Assembly (NCBI GenBank): GCA_021805865.1
Contig: JAJZDX010000002.1
Span: 62,001 to 126,000, forward strand
Source: Pseudomonadota bacterium
Lineage (GTDB): Bacteria > Pseudomonadota > Gammaproteobacteria > Steroidobacterales > Steroidobacteraceae
DNA: 64,000 nucleotides
Direction of reading: 5' to 3'
Of this stretch, positions 9,496 to 19,233 are shown piece after piece. The notes beneath the pieces were generated by a model that saw only the letters and a program-made list of their open reading frames with translations, was not told the origin of the DNA and searched no databases. Position numbers and translations under genes: made by a program. Numbering within the stretch: the stretch's first letter is position 1; the number at the start of each line of letters is the position of its first letter.

Positions 9496-10338
9496 ATGGA
9501 AGGGGCAGCGGATCAGTATGCCGTGGTGGGCCATCCGGTGGCCCACAGCCTCTCGCCTTTCATTCACTCCCTGTTCGCGCGCCAGACGGGCCAGTCGATG
9601 AGCTACCGTCTGATGGATGTGGCCCCGGAGGAGTTCACCCGGCGCATCGCCGGGTTTTTCGCCGACGGAGGCCGGGGCGTCAACATCACCGTGCCGCACA
9701 AGACCCGCGCCCTGCAGCTCGCCAACGAGCTGACCGAGCGGGCCCGGCAGGCCGGCGCGATCAACACTCTCGCGGCGCGCAGCGACGGGACCCTGCTCGG
9801 TGACAATACCGACGGGGCGGGCCTCGTGCAGGACCTGACCCACAACCGGCAGCTCGCGATCGCCGGCCGCCGGGTGCTGCTGCTCGGGGCAGGCGGCGCG
9901 GCGCGCGGCGTCATCGCGCCGCTGCTCGCGCAAAGGCCGCAATTCATCGTGGTTGCCAACCGCACGACCGAGCGGGCGCATGCGCTCGCGGCCTCGTTCG
10001 CAGCGCTCGGCGACGTCCGGGGCGCCGGCTTCGGCGAGATCGGCTACGGCGAGTTCGACCTGGTGATCAACGCCACATCGGCAAGCCTCACCGGCGAGCT
10101 GCCCGAAGTGCCCGCCACGGCGCTGGGCCCCGGGACCTTCTGCTATGACATGGCCTACGGCAAGGGCGACACGGCGTTCGTGCGCTGGGCGCTCGACTGC
10201 GGCTGCGCGCGCGCCGTGCCGGGCTGGGGAATGCTGGTCGAGCAGGCGGCGGAGTCCTTCCGCCTCTGGCGCGGCGTGCGGCCGCTCACCGCCCCCGTGT
10301 TGGCTGCACTGACCGGGCATGCGCCGGTCCCGGGCTGA
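9496..10338 (+). CDS. aroE: Shikimate dehydrogenase (NADP)
   Basis: It reduces 3-dehydroshikimate to shikimate in the chorismate pathway. The 280-residue protein opens with YAVVGHPVAHSLSPFIHS, the shikimate-binding region. The catalytic Lys is in NITVPHKTRA, followed by DNTDGAGLV. The NADP-binding GAGGAARGV and NRT motifs are intact. The Met of MEGAADQYAV is chosen because the homologous fold begins a few residues later; an ATG at 9491 is in another frame. It converges on the LysM gene. Confidence 0.93.
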   Translation: MEGAADQYAVVGHPVAHSLSPFIHSLFARQTGQSMSYRLMDVAPEEFTRRIAGFFADGGRGVNITVPHKTRALQLANELTERARQAGAINTLAARSDGTLLGDNTDGAGLVQDLTHNRQLAIAGRRVLLLGAGGAARGVIAPLLAQRPQFIVVANRTTERAHALAASFAALGDVRGAGFGEIGYGEFDLVINATSASLTGELPEVPATALGPGTFCYDMAYGKGDTAFVRWALDCGCARAVPGWGMLVEQAAESFRLWRGVRPLTAPVLAALTGHAPVPG

Positions 10339-10526
10339 CGGCGCTCGAGCCTCCACGGCAAGCCCGGCCGGCCCCACACAGCGCGAGGCCCAGGTTGGGC
10401 GCGGGCAACGCGCCGGGCGTGGACAGCAGGGGAAAGCCGGCACGTGCCTCATGCATGGCCGGCTCACCGACGGGGGCAGTCGGGCGGCCGCCCAAAGCGC
10501 CGCGGGTCTTTCGGGTCAGTCCAATC

Positions 10527-11795
10527 TTAAGGATTGTGAACCGGGTCCCCTTCGGTGATGGTGTTGGTGGCGGCCACGACCAACGCGAAGGACAGGCGCC
10601 GGTAGGCCTTGAAGACCAGGAGCGTCGCGGCGCGCTCGGCCGGCAATTTCACCCGCGGCGCGAAATCCCTGCCCAGGCCCCCGAAGGAACGGAACAGCCA
10701 CGCGAATGAGCCGTGTGTGTCGTGCACGATGCCCTGCTCATGATCGGCGGTGAGCACGTCCCCGGGCGCAAGGCCCGCGCGCGTGCCGCGATTGAGCACC
10801 ACGATGTCGTACTGACCGGCCAGATCCATCGCGCCCGTGCCGCCGATCACCCAGATGATCTTTCCGTGTATCGGCCGCGACGGCGCGCGGGGCTCGAATG
10901 TCAGGGGAATTCCGGTATCGCTCGAGATCAGCCGGTCGCCCGCGAACGTCTCGCGGGCGGCATCGGTGAGCACGGCCGTCGCCGGATCGCCCGGCGCGCG
11001 GATCAACGCGGTCGCCGCATAAGTGCCGAGATACCCGAACGTGTGCCCAAACAACCCCGGATCGCGCAGCTCCTCGCCCACGTGGACGACGCTGTAGCGG
11101 GTGTGCGGATGGCGGCCGAGGCTGCTCACATACGCCACGGACCCGGAGCCGCCGATCTGCTGTTGGTTGCGGAACGCGATGATGTGGGGCGCGCGGCGCA
11201 CCTGATCGGATGTGAGCACGGTGGGTCGCGCCAGAAAGCTCGCGATCGCCGCGTAGGGAATCGTCGGAATGGCGGCCGCCAGGGGCGTGCTGAGCAGCCG
11301 CGGTCTGAGCTTGAGCTCGGCTGCCTGACGAAGCGGGCCCGCGCGCAGCAGACGGATCTGCGGCCGACCGTTGCGGCCGTAGGCGAGCTGCAGCACGTCG
11401 CCGGGATAGATCCAGTGGGGATTCTTGATCTGCGGGTTGTTGTACCAGACCTCGGGCCAGTCCCACGGGTCGCGCAGGAACATCGAGGCGATCCCCCACA
11501 GCGTGTCTCCCGGTTTGACCGTGTAGGTCATGGGTGCGGTGGATCTGATGAGCGCAGAGGTCGCCGCGGCCGGCGCGGACGCGGGGGAAGCTGCACCGGC
11601 TCCCGCCGCGGCAATGGCCGCCTGGGTGGCGGTGAGGTTGGCGGCCGAGGGTGCCGGAGCGGCCGGGTGCACGCTTGCCGGAGCCGCAGAAGCGGCCGCC
11701 TGGCGCGCGCCATGCAGCGACGAACAGGCGGCCAGTACGGCCGCCGCCCCGCCCGCCAGCACGAGGCGGGCGCCTGGAATCTGTTTCGAGACCAT
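10527..11795 (-). CDS. LysM-domain lipoprotein
   Basis: A 422-residue envelope protein with a lipobox-like signal peptide ([14 protein letters not shown], acylated Cys near residue 24). An Ala/Pro-rich linker leads to one LysM peptidoglycan-binding domain, about residues 91-140 ([33 protein letters not shown]). The remaining ~280 residues are a conserved C-terminal region of unknown function found in LysM proteins encoded next to def. The divergent arrangement with def-fmt-rsmB matches related gammaproteobacteria. Probably a periplasmic or outer-membrane peptidoglycan-associated factor. Confidence 0.85.
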   Translation of the reverse strand: MVSKQIPGARLVLAGGAAAVLAACSSLHGARQAAASAAPASVHPAAPAPSAANLTATQAAIAAAGAGAASPASAPAAATSALIRSTAPMTYTVKPGDTLWGIASMFLRDPWDWPEVWYNNPQIKNPHWIYPGDVLQLAYGRNGRPQIRLLRAGPLRQAAELKLRPRLLSTPLAAAIPTIPYAAIASFLARPTVLTSDQVRRAPHIIAFRNQQQIGGSGSVAYVSSLGRHPHTRYSVVHVGEELRDPGLFGHTFGYLGTYAATALIRAPGDPATAVLTDAARETFAGDRLISSDTGIPLTFEPRAPSRPIHGKIIWVIGGTGAMDLAGQYDIVVLNRGTRAGLAPGDVLTADHEQGIVHDTHGSFAWLFRSFGGLGRDFAPRVKLPAERAATLLVFKAYRRLSFALVVAATNTITEGDPVHNP

Positions 11796-11802
11796 GGACG
11801 GG

Positions 11803-11808
11803 TATAAT
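11803..11808 (+). promoter_or_regulatory. Candidate -10 box for def-fmt-rsmB
   Basis: A perfect TATAAT hexamer on the plus strand in the 139-bp gap between the divergent LysM gene and def. The sequence 17 bp upstream (TCTGTT) is a poor -35 match, so the call rests on the -10 alone. It is about 125 bp before the def start, leaving room for a leader. Confidence 0.35.
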
Positions 11809-11934
11809 GGCACGCGAAGGGCCCCCCACGGCGCTTTATTGTCTAGTTTGTGCGTCCGGTCACGGCGGCGCCCGGGGCCCGACCTCAGGCGGCAGCCGCC
11901 GGAACCCATTGGCTCCACGCGACTCGAATTCCTC

Positions 11935-12471
11935 ATGGCGCTCAGAACGATTCTGGAGTTTCCCGATCCGCGGTTGCGTACCCGGGCGCAGCCGGTCACC
12001 GGTTTCAATTCCGACCTTCACCGGCTGATAGACGACATGCTCGAGACGATGTACGCCGCACCGGGCATCGGCCTTGCCGCCACCCAGGTGAACGTGCCTC
12101 AGCGGCTGATCGTCCTCGATGTCTCGGAGGAGCACGATCAGCCCCTCGTACTGATCAACCCGGAGATCCTCTCCAGCGAGGGGGACGCTGCCACCGAGGA
12201 AGGCTGTCTTTCGGTGCCCGGGGTCTTCGATGAGGTCCGGCGCGCCGCCCGCATTCGTGTGCGGGCGCAAGACCGCATCGGGCAGGCCTACGAGCGCGAC
12301 TGCGAGGGACTGCTGGCCGTGTGTGTTCAGCACGAGATGGATCACCTCGAGGGGAAGCTGTTCGTCGACTACCTCTCTGGACTGAAGCGCGAACGTATCC
12401 GCAAAAAGCTGGAAAAAGAGCGCAAGGCCCGGGCGGTGCGACCTGCCGCCGGTGCCCACCCCGCGCTTTGA
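11935..12471 (+). CDS. def: Peptide deformylase
   Basis: A 178-residue iron enzyme that removes the formyl group from the N-terminal Met of new proteins. All three motifs are visible: [18 protein letters not shown] (metal-ligand Cys) and [14 protein letters not shown] (two His ligands and catalytic Glu). The start [14 protein letters not shown] is standard. It heads the def-fmt-rsmB run, pairing removal of the formyl group with its addition by Fmt. Confidence 0.96.
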   Translation: MALRTILEFPDPRLRTRAQPVTGFNSDLHRLIDDMLETMYAAPGIGLAATQVNVPQRLIVLDVSEEHDQPLVLINPEILSSEGDAATEEGCLSVPGVFDEVRRAARIRVRAQDRIGQAYERDCEGLLAVCVQHEMDHLEGKLFVDYLSGLKRERIRKKLEKERKARAVRPAAGAHPAL

Positions 12472-12484
12472 GCCGGGTGGTCCG

Positions 12485-13483
12485 GTGACCGGCCAGACCT
12501 CGCTCCGTGTCGCCTTCGCGGGAACACCAGAGTTTGCGCGGTCGGTGCTGCTCGAGCTGCTGCACTCTCCCCATGAGGTCGTTGGCGTATTGACTCAGCC
12601 CGACCGCCCCAAGGGGCGTGGCCAGCGCCTGAGTGCCTCGCCGGTGAAGCTGGCGGCACCGGCGCGAGTGCCCGTGGCCCAGCCGGCGGCGTTGAAGAGC
12701 CCCGCGGACTGGGCGCCGCTCATCGAATGGCGGCCGGATCTGCTGGTGGTCGTGGCCTACGGCCTTCTCTTGCCGCAGGCGGTGCTCGACCTGCCGTCGC
12801 TGGGCTGCCTCAACGTGCATGCCTCGCTCCTGCCCCGCTGGCGCGGTGCGGCCCCCATCGAGCGTGCCCTGCTCGCCGGCGATACCGAAACGGGCCTGAC
12901 CATCATGCGCATGGAGGCCGGGCTCGATACCGGCCCGATCCTGCTGCAATGCCCTGTCGCGATCGATTCGCGGGACACCGGAGGGAGCCTGCGCGACCGA
13001 CTCGCCGATCTGGCGGGGCCGCTGCTGCTTCAAGCCCTGGACGGCCTCGCGCGAGGCACATTGGTGGCGCGACCCCAGCCGGCCGAGGGAGTGACCTATG
13101 CCCGCAAGCTCGAGAAGCGCGATGCGCTGATCGACTGGCACCGTCCGGCGAAGGAGATCGAGCGGCAGATCCGCTCCCTGCAGCCCTGGGCCGTTGCCGA
13201 GACCACCCGGACCGATCCCGAGGACGGTGTCGAGGAGCGTCTGCTGGTGCATGCCGCCCGGCTGGGACCTCTGGAGGCGCCGCCGCAGCCGGATGCCAAG
13301 CCGGGCTGCATCCTCAAGACCCACGGCAGCCACAGTGAAGGCTTTATTCGGGTGCAGTGCGGCGGCGGGACTCTCGACCTGCTCACCTTGCAGCGGCCGG
13401 GCGGATCACGGCAGAACGCCGGCATGTTCGTGGGGGGTCGCCGTGGGCTTGCGCCTCGGATGATCCTGGGTCGACAGCATTGA
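12485..13483 (+). CDS. fmt: Methionyl-tRNA formyltransferase
   Basis: It formylates initiator Met-tRNA using 10-formyl-tetrahydrofolate. The catalytic region LNVHASLLPRWRGAAPIERALLAG and the later Asp in AGLDTGP are intact. The start is uncertain: GTG at 12485 begins VTGQTSLRVAFAGTPEF 14 bp after def, whereas an ATG at 12452 would overlap def and add 11 residues. GTG is preferred because the fold begins at LRVAFAGTPEFA. The stop overlaps the likely TTG start of rsmB, suggesting translational coupling. Confidence 0.92.
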   Translation: MTGQTSLRVAFAGTPEFARSVLLELLHSPHEVVGVLTQPDRPKGRGQRLSASPVKLAAPARVPVAQPAALKSPADWAPLIEWRPDLLVVVAYGLLLPQAVLDLPSLGCLNVHASLLPRWRGAAPIERALLAGDTETGLTIMRMEAGLDTGPILLQCPVAIDSRDTGGSLRDRLADLAGPLLLQALDGLARGTLVARPQPAEGVTYARKLEKRDALIDWHRPAKEIERQIRSLQPWAVAETTRTDPEDGVEERLLVHAARLGPLEAPPQPDAKPGCILKTHGSHSEGFIRVQCGGGTLDLLTLQRPGGSRQNAGMFVGGRRGLAPRMILGRQH

Positions 13484-14829
13484 CGCGCTCAGGTTCCGGT
13501 CAGGCCGCCACGGTACTCGCGCAAGCCTCGCGCGCCGTCGCCGCGATCCTTTCCGGTCAAACCGCCGACGAAGCGCTGTCGGCGTTCCAGGCGGGCCCGC
13601 ATCGCGCCGCGGTTCGCGCCATCACGTTGGGCACCGTGCGATGGTACCTGCGCCTGAAGCCGGCGGTGGAGAGCCTGTTGGCGCGGCCCCGGACCCTCCC
13701 GCGCGAGGTACGGGCCCTGCTCGCGGTGGCCGCCCACCAGCTCGAATACTCCCGCAACGCGCCGCAGCTGACAGTGCATGCGGCGGTGGACGCGGTGAAG
13801 ATCTTGGGTCACAAGCACGCTGGCGGCCTCACCAACGCCGTGCTGCGGAGACTGCTCGCGGAACGAAAGGACATCTTCGCGCAGGTGGACCGGGATCCGG
13901 CCCGCCGCACCGCTCATCCTCGTTGGCTGGCCGATGCGCTGTCGAGCGCATGGCCGCTGCACGGCTTGAGCTCCCTCGAAGCCGACAACGTTCACCCTCC
14001 CATGACACTGCGGGTCAATTGCATGCGGTGCACGCCCGCGGACTACCTCGGCGAGCTGGCCGCGGCGGGCACGGCTGGCCGGCTGGTCGAGTGGGGTGCG
14101 GAGTTCGCCGCCCCGCCCGCCGTGGTCCTGGAGCGGCCGGCACCCGTCGATGCGGTCCCGGGATTCCTCGAGGGACGGGTCTCGGTGCAGGACGCGGGCG
14201 CACAACTCGCCGCCCCCCTGCTCGATGTCCAGCCCGGCATGCGAGTGCTGGACGCCTGCGCCGCGCCCGGGGGTAAGGCGGCCCACCTGCTGGAGCTGAC
14301 CCGCGGGCAGGTGGACCTCTGGGCGCTCGACATCGATGCAGGGCGGCTCGAGCGGGTGCGCGAGAATCTCTCTCGTCTGGGGCTGCCGGCGCATGTTGTG
14401 GCGGCCGACGTGCGCGACCCGGGCACGTTCTGGGACGGCAGGCCCTTCGAGCGCATCCTCGTGGATGCGCCCTGCTCGGGCACGGGGGTCATCCGCAGGC
14501 ACCCGGATATCAAGCTGCTGAGGCGTCCCGAGGACATTCAGGCCTTTGCCGGCACCCAACTCGAGATCCTCGAAGCCGCATTCCAGATGCTGGCCGCGGG
14601 GGGACGGCTCGTGTACTCGACGTGCTCGGTGCTGCCGGCCGAGAACGAGGGGGTCGTGGAGCGGTTCCTCGCGCGCCACCCGCATGCCCGAGCCATTTCT
14701 CTCCCTGGGCGTCTCGCCCCCGGGGCGCTCGCCTGCCGGTGGGGAGTGCAGCTGCTGTGCGGGGGTGCGGCGCGGACCGATGGGTTCTATTATGCTTGTC
14801 TCGAAAAGACAACGTCCGGCACCATATAG
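13480..14829 (+). CDS. rsmB: 16S rRNA (cytosine-967-C5)-methyltransferase
   Basis: A two-domain RNA m5C methyltransferase of about 449 residues. The N-terminal NusB-like RNA-binding domain covers about residues 5-135. The SAM-dependent domain contains DACAAPGGKAAHLLE, VDAPCSGTGVIRRHPDIK (TC/PC motif) and YSTCSVLPAENEGVV (nucleophilic Cys). The TTG at 13480, overlapping the fmt stop, is the best start since no ATG or GTG fits closer to the NusB domain. DUF4390 follows in the same direction. Confidence 0.9.
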   Translation: MTRSGSGQAATVLAQASRAVAAILSGQTADEALSAFQAGPHRAAVRAITLGTVRWYLRLKPAVESLLARPRTLPREVRALLAVAAHQLEYSRNAPQLTVHAAVDAVKILGHKHAGGLTNAVLRRLLAERKDIFAQVDRDPARRTAHPRWLADALSSAWPLHGLSSLEADNVHPPMTLRVNCMRCTPADYLGELAAAGTAGRLVEWGAEFAAPPAVVLERPAPVDAVPGFLEGRVSVQDAGAQLAAPLLDVQPGMRVLDACAAPGGKAAHLLELTRGQVDLWALDIDAGRLERVRENLSRLGLPAHVVAADVRDPGTFWDGRPFERILVDAPCSGTGVIRRHPDIKLLRRPEDIQAFAGTQLEILEAAFQMLAAGGRLVYSTCSVLPAENEGVVERFLARHPHARAISLPGRLAPGALACRWGVQLLCGGAARTDGFYYACLEKTTSGTI

Positions 14830-14871
14830 CGTATGGAAGCAGGGGGCCTTACGCCATCTATCGTTGCATTC

Positions 14872-15501
14872 ATGCCACAAAAGTCCGCGCCGCCAAGCCC
14901 GATCTGCCGTCGGGGCAGCCGAAGACGCCTGAGCCGGTGGTGGGGGCTGCTGCTGGCCGCCAGCGCGCTGGGACTCGCGCCGACGACGCGGGTCCGGGCG
15001 AGCGCGCTCGATGGCGCGCTCGCGGTACGCTCCGCTTATGTCAATTTCAACCACGGCGTGATCGAGCTCAACGCGCGGATCACCTATCCGCTCAATCCCA
15101 TGATCCGCAAGGCGCTGGCGAACGGGGTGACGCTGTCTTTCGACATCGAGGCTGAGATCGATCGGGTCCGACGCTTCTGGTTCGACGCCGATGTCGTCGA
15201 TGTGACGCTGCAGCGGCAGCTTGCCTACCATGTGGTCACGAGGCGCTTCGTGGTCAGCAACGCACAAACAGGCGCCGAGCACAGTTTCACCACCGTGAAA
15301 AAGGCGCTCGACTATCTGGAGCAGGTCCGCAACTGGCCCATCCTGGTCGAGTCACAGCTTCAGGACCCCGGGTCGTACACCATCAGTGTCCGCGCCGGGG
15401 TGCGGCGCGGCGATCTGCCCGCATCGCTCCGGGCGCTGCTGTTCTGGACCGATGACTGGCAGCGGGAGAGCTCTTGGTACACATGGGCGCTGCCGGGGTG
15501 A
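14872..15501 (+). CDS. DUF4390 protein
   Basis: A 209-residue protein of the DUF4390 family, function not established. An N-terminal hydrophobic stretch (WWGLLLAASALGLAPTTRVRAS) suggests a signal peptide or anchor, placing the rest in the periplasm. The body has beta-rich repeats of aromatic and charged residues, ending in RALLFWTDDWQRESSWYTWALPG. The start at MPQKSAPP gives the signal-like segment; an in-frame ATG at 14833 would add 13 residues. It always seems to travel with rsmB and ntrY, and its 3' end overlaps the ntrY start, so it may act with that sensor. Confidence 0.75.
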   Translation: MPQKSAPPSPICRRGSRRRLSRWWGLLLAASALGLAPTTRVRASALDGALAVRSAYVNFNHGVIELNARITYPLNPMIRKALANGVTLSFDIEAEIDRVRRFWFDADVVDVTLQRQLAYHVVTRRFVVSNAQTGAEHSFTTVKKALDYLEQVRNWPILVESQLQDPGSYTISVRAGVRRGDLPASLRALLFWTDDWQRESSWYTWALPG

Positions 15502-17720
15502 GAGACACCGCCGCGGTGCGCCGGCGGATACGTGCCATCGCGGCCCTGGTGCTCTGGAGCGGCATCGGGCTCGGAGCGCTGCTGCTTCTGGCCAAAAGCG
15601 CGCAGAACTCCTCGGAGTTCAGCCGGCTGCAGCCGTGGATCGTGCTGTTCAACGTGATCGGCGTGTTGGCGCTGATCGTGATGCTCGCCCGGCGGCTGTG
15701 GCAGCTGGTGCGCGATTATCGCAATCACGTGCCCGGATCGCGCCTCACGGCGCGCACGGTGACGACCTTCGGGGCGCTGGTGGTGGCGCCGCTGCTCATC
15801 GTGTACTTCGCCTCGGTCGGCTTCCTGAACCGCGGCATCGACAGCTGGTTCCGGGTCGAGGTGAAACAGGGTCTGAAGGACGCGCTCGTGCTGTCGCGCT
15901 CGGCGCTCGATCTGCGCGTCCAGGACGAATCGCGTCGCGCTACGCTGCTCGCCCGCTCCCTGGCCGGGCACGGCGCGCTGAAGATTCAGGCGCGGCTCGA
16001 TCAGGCGCGCCGCTCGGACTCGGCCGAGGAGATCGTGGTGTACGGCGCCGACGAGCGCATTCTCGCGGCGAGCCTGCAAGATCCGCTGTCGGATGTCTCA
16101 CTCGCGCCGCCTGCCGACCTGGTGCGCCAGGTGAGCGAGCGGCGAACCTACGTCAATCTGGAGCCGCAGCCCGATGGGCGCTTCCTCATCCGTATCGGAG
16201 TCCCGCTCGATCAGTTTTCCGGTTCCGATGACCGCTACCTCATGGCCGTCTATCCGGTGCCTCCCCAGCTGTCGGCGCTGTCGGAGGTGGTCCAGCGAGC
16301 GTACTCGCAGTACGGCAATCTCACGACGCTGCGCGAGCCGCTGAAGTACAGCTTCATCCTGACGCTCACCCTGGTCTTGCTTCTCGCCATGCTGGCGGCG
16401 ATCCACGGGGCGATTCTCTCGGCGCAGCGCCTCGCACGGCCGGTGCAGGATCTGATCGCCGGCACGCGGGCGGTGGGCAAGGGCGATTTCGACACGCGTC
16501 TGGCTTTGCCCTCGCGCGACGAAATGGGCTTTCTGGTCCACTCTTTCAACGACATGACCAAGCGCCTGCGGCGGGCGCACGATGAGGCGACGCGCAGCCA
16601 GTTGGCGGTGGAGCGTGAGCGAGAGCGGCTGGCGATCATTCTCGCGCGGCTCTCCACGGGGGTGCTGGCGATCGATCGCAACCTGGTGGTGCGCATGGCC
16701 AATCAGGCGGCCGGCGCCATCCTCGGGCTCGATCTCTCCGCGGCCACCGGTCGGGCGCTGCCGGACCTCACGGCGGGCAACGAGCGGTTGGGTCAGTTCG
16801 TGGCGGCGCTCGCAGTGCGATTCGCGCGCGGCCGGCAGGAGTGGCGCGAGCAGATCGATCTCGGCAAGGCGGGGCGGATCCTCACCCTGATGTGCGCCTG
16901 TACGGCGCTGCCGGGAGAAAGCGGCGACATGGGCTATGTCATCGTTTTCGACGACATCACCGCGCTGCTGCAGGCGCAGCGGGATGCCGCCTGGGGGGAG
17001 GTCGCGCGGCGCCTGGCGCACGAGATCAAGAACCCCCTGACGCCGATCCGGCTGTCGGCCGAGCGGCTGCGCCGCCGGCTGCTCTCGACCCTGTCCCCCC
17101 CGGATGGGGAAATCCTCGAGCGCTCGACCCACACCATCGTGCAGCAGGTCGAGAGCATGCAGCAGATGGTGAACGCGTTCAGCGAATACGCGCGCGCGCC
17201 GGAGATGCATGTCAGCCGCTTCAGCCTCAACCAGCTGGTGACCGAAGTGGCCGACCTGTATCGCTCACAGGACCCGCGGGCGGGGATCGATCTCGATCTC
17301 GATGAGCGCCTCTCGGGCCTGGAGGCCGACCGCGGCCGGGTGCGCCAGATCCTCAATAATCTGGTGACCAACGCCCTCGAGGCGCTCGAGGGGTACGCCT
17401 CGCCCCGCCTGTCGATTTCCACCCGTCTCGAGGGAGACGCCCAAGGGGCGTTCGCCCTCGTTACAGTGTGTGACAATGGTCCCGGTTTCCAGCAGGATCT
17501 GCTCGGGCGGATCTTCGACCCCTACGTCACGAGCAAGCCCAGGGGCACGGGCCTGGGACTGGCGATCGTGAAAAAGATCGTCGAGGAGCACGGGGGACGG
17601 ATCGATGCCGACAACCGTCCCGAGGGCGGAGCCCGTATCCGGGTGGCGCTGCCGGTGGCGTTCGGCAGCCGGGGCGGGACGCGTGAGAGTCGAGAGTCAT
17701 TGCGGGGTGAGAAAGCATGA
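15483..17720 (+). CDS. ntrY: NtrY-type sensor histidine kinase
   Basis: A membrane sensor kinase of about 745 residues. Three hydrophobic segments in the first ~110 residues precede a periplasmic region. A transmembrane segment at about 295-320 is followed by HAMP (RLARPVQDLIAGTRAVGKGDF), PAS, and the HisKA/HATPase core. The phospho-acceptor His lies in ARRLAHEIKNPLTPIRLSAE. N, G1 and G2 boxes are intact (NNLVTNALEAL, VCDNGPGF, GTGLGLAIVKKI). ntrX starts 4 bp before its stop, a classic coupled pair. Nitrogen sensing is assumed from the name; the ligand here is unknown. Confidence 0.88.
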   Translation: MGAAGVRDTAAVRRRIRAIAALVLWSGIGLGALLLLAKSAQNSSEFSRLQPWIVLFNVIGVLALIVMLARRLWQLVRDYRNHVPGSRLTARTVTTFGALVVAPLLIVYFASVGFLNRGIDSWFRVEVKQGLKDALVLSRSALDLRVQDESRRATLLARSLAGHGALKIQARLDQARRSDSAEEIVVYGADERILAASLQDPLSDVSLAPPADLVRQVSERRTYVNLEPQPDGRFLIRIGVPLDQFSGSDDRYLMAVYPVPPQLSALSEVVQRAYSQYGNLTTLREPLKYSFILTLTLVLLLAMLAAIHGAILSAQRLARPVQDLIAGTRAVGKGDFDTRLALPSRDEMGFLVHSFNDMTKRLRRAHDEATRSQLAVERERERLAIILARLSTGVLAIDRNLVVRMANQAAGAILGLDLSAATGRALPDLTAGNERLGQFVAALAVRFARGRQEWREQIDLGKAGRILTLMCACTALPGESGDMGYVIVFDDITALLQAQRDAAWGEVARRLAHEIKNPLTPIRLSAERLRRRLLSTLSPPDGEILERSTHTIVQQVESMQQMVNAFSEYARAPEMHVSRFSLNQLVTEVADLYRSQDPRAGIDLDLDERLSGLEADRGRVRQILNNLVTNALEALEGYASPRLSISTRLEGDAQGAFALVTVCDNGPGFQQDLLGRIFDPYVTSKPRGTGLGLAIVKKIVEEHGGRIDADNRPEGGARIRVALPVAFGSRGGTRESRESLRGEKA

Positions 17721-19078
17721 GCGCTGCGCACATTCTGGTGGTCGACGACGAGGCCGATATCCGCGGCCTGCTGAAGGAGATCCTCTCGGAGGAGGGCTAC
17801 GCGGTGGACGTCGCGGCCAATGCGGCCCAGGCGCGCGCCTCGCGCGCGCGACAGACCCCGGACCTGGTTCTGCTCGACATCTGGATGCCGGATGTCGATG
17901 GCATCACGCTGCTGCGGGAATGGTCTTCCGCCACCTCGGAAGGCTGCCCGGTCGTGATGATGTCGGGGCACGGTACGGTGGAGACGGCCGTGGAGGCTAC
18001 GAGGCTCGGAGCGTTCGATTTCGTCGAGAAGCCCCTGTCCCTTGCCAAGCTCCTGCGCACCGTCGAGCGGGCGCTCGATGCCGGCCGCCGCCGGCGCCAA
18101 GGGGGCAAGCTGTTCGTACCGGGGGTCATGGGGCCTGCGGGCAAGAGCAAGCTCATGCAGCAGCTGCGCGCCGAGCTGCAGCAGATGGCCTCCCATGCCT
18201 CCCCGGTACTGCTCATCGGAGAGCCGGGCTCGGGCCGGGAGGTCTTCGCCCGCTACCTGCACGGCCGGGGGGCGCGGGCGGGCGGGCCGTTCGTCACCCT
18301 GGTCGCGAGCAGCCTGCGGGATGCGGATGCCGAGAGCCGCCTGTTCGGCTCAGAGGAGAGCGGCGTGCATCGCGCGGGCCTGCTGGAGCAGGCCGCGGAT
18401 GGGACGCTGTTCATTCAAGAGCTGGAGGATCTTCCGCCCGGTGCCCAGCGGCTGCTGGTCGGCACGCTGGAGTCGGGGCGCTTCACCCCGGTGGGGGGGC
18501 TCGAGCCGATCGAGCTGCGTGCGAGGCTCGTCTCCTCGGCGCTCCCCGGCATCGAGACCCGGGCCGGAGCGCAGTTGCGGCGCGATCTGCTGGGACATCT
18601 GAACACGCTCATCGCACGGGTGCCGCCGCTGCGTGATTACGCCGAGGACGTGCCGGATCTGCTCAAGCATCACGTCGATCGCATCGTCGACGCCGAAGGG
18701 CTGCCATTCAGGCATTTCAGCGTTGCGGCACAGAACCGGCTGCGCAACTACCCGTGGCCGGACAACGTGCGTGAGCTGAAAAACCTCGTGCATCGGCTGC
18801 TGATCCAGGGCGGTGGCGAGGAGATTGGTCTTGAGGAGGTCGAGCGCGAGCTCGCCGTGCAGGCGCCGCCGGGCGAGCCGCTGGTCAAGCAGGATCTGCT
18901 GGCGCTGCCGCTGCGCGAGGCGCGCGAGCAGTTCGAGCGCGCCTACCTGCAGCAGCAGCTGCTGCTGTGCAACGGCAAGGTGGGACAGCTCGCCAAGCGG
19001 GTCGGCATGGAGCGCACCCACCTGTACCGCAAGCTCCGCTCGCTGGGGCTGGATTTCCGCTCGATCGGCGAGGACTAG
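17717..19078 (+). CDS. ntrX: NtrX-like response regulator with degenerate AAA+ domain
   Basis: A 453-residue regulator: receiver domain with phosphoacceptor Asp54 in LVLLDIWMPDVDG, a central AAA+ domain of the NtrC family, and a C-terminal Fis-type HTH (KVGQLAKRVGMERTHLYRKLRSL). The AAA+ part is abnormal. The Walker A position reads GEPGSGREV near residue 168, with Arg where Lys is expected. The GAFTGA loop that contacts sigma-54 is replaced by ESGVHRAG. Walker B reads LFIQELEDLP, lacking the first Asp. It probably binds DNA under NtrY control without acting as an ATP-driven sigma-54 activator. Confidence 0.85.
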   Translation: MSAAHILVVDDEADIRGLLKEILSEEGYAVDVAANAAQARASRARQTPDLVLLDIWMPDVDGITLLREWSSATSEGCPVVMMSGHGTVETAVEATRLGAFDFVEKPLSLAKLLRTVERALDAGRRRRQGGKLFVPGVMGPAGKSKLMQQLRAELQQMASHASPVLLIGEPGSGREVFARYLHGRGARAGGPFVTLVASSLRDADAESRLFGSEESGVHRAGLLEQAADGTLFIQELEDLPPGAQRLLVGTLESGRFTPVGGLEPIELRARLVSSALPGIETRAGAQLRRDLLGHLNTLIARVPPLRDYAEDVPDLLKHHVDRIVDAEGLPFRHFSVAAQNRLRNYPWPDNVRELKNLVHRLLIQGGGEEIGLEEVERELAVQAPPGEPLVKQDLLALPLREAREQFERAYLQQQLLLCNGKVGQLAKRVGMERTHLYRKLRSLGLDFRSIGED

Positions 19079-19086
19079 TTCAATTG

Positions 19087-19114
19087 GCTGCAAGTCGCCT
19101 GCGGCGCTTGCAGC
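19087..19114. terminator. Hairpin between convergent ntrX and SPOR genes
   Basis: GCTGCAAG at 19087-19094 pairs with CTTGCAGC at 19107-19114. Inside it CGCC pairs with GGCG around a TGC loop, giving a 12-bp stem with one bulged T. It lies 8 bp after the ntrX stop in the gap before the convergent SPOR gene. No T-run follows on the plus strand, so termination is likely but not proven. Confidence 0.4.
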
Positions 19115-19233
19115 AAGACCCTGCACGGTGTCCGCGGACTCGGGACGGCCCGTCGTCCGCTGCGCGGCGCCAAGCGACCGGCAATTGCGGCACGGACACT
19201 GGCGCGCATCAGTGCGGCCGGCGGCCGTTTCGG

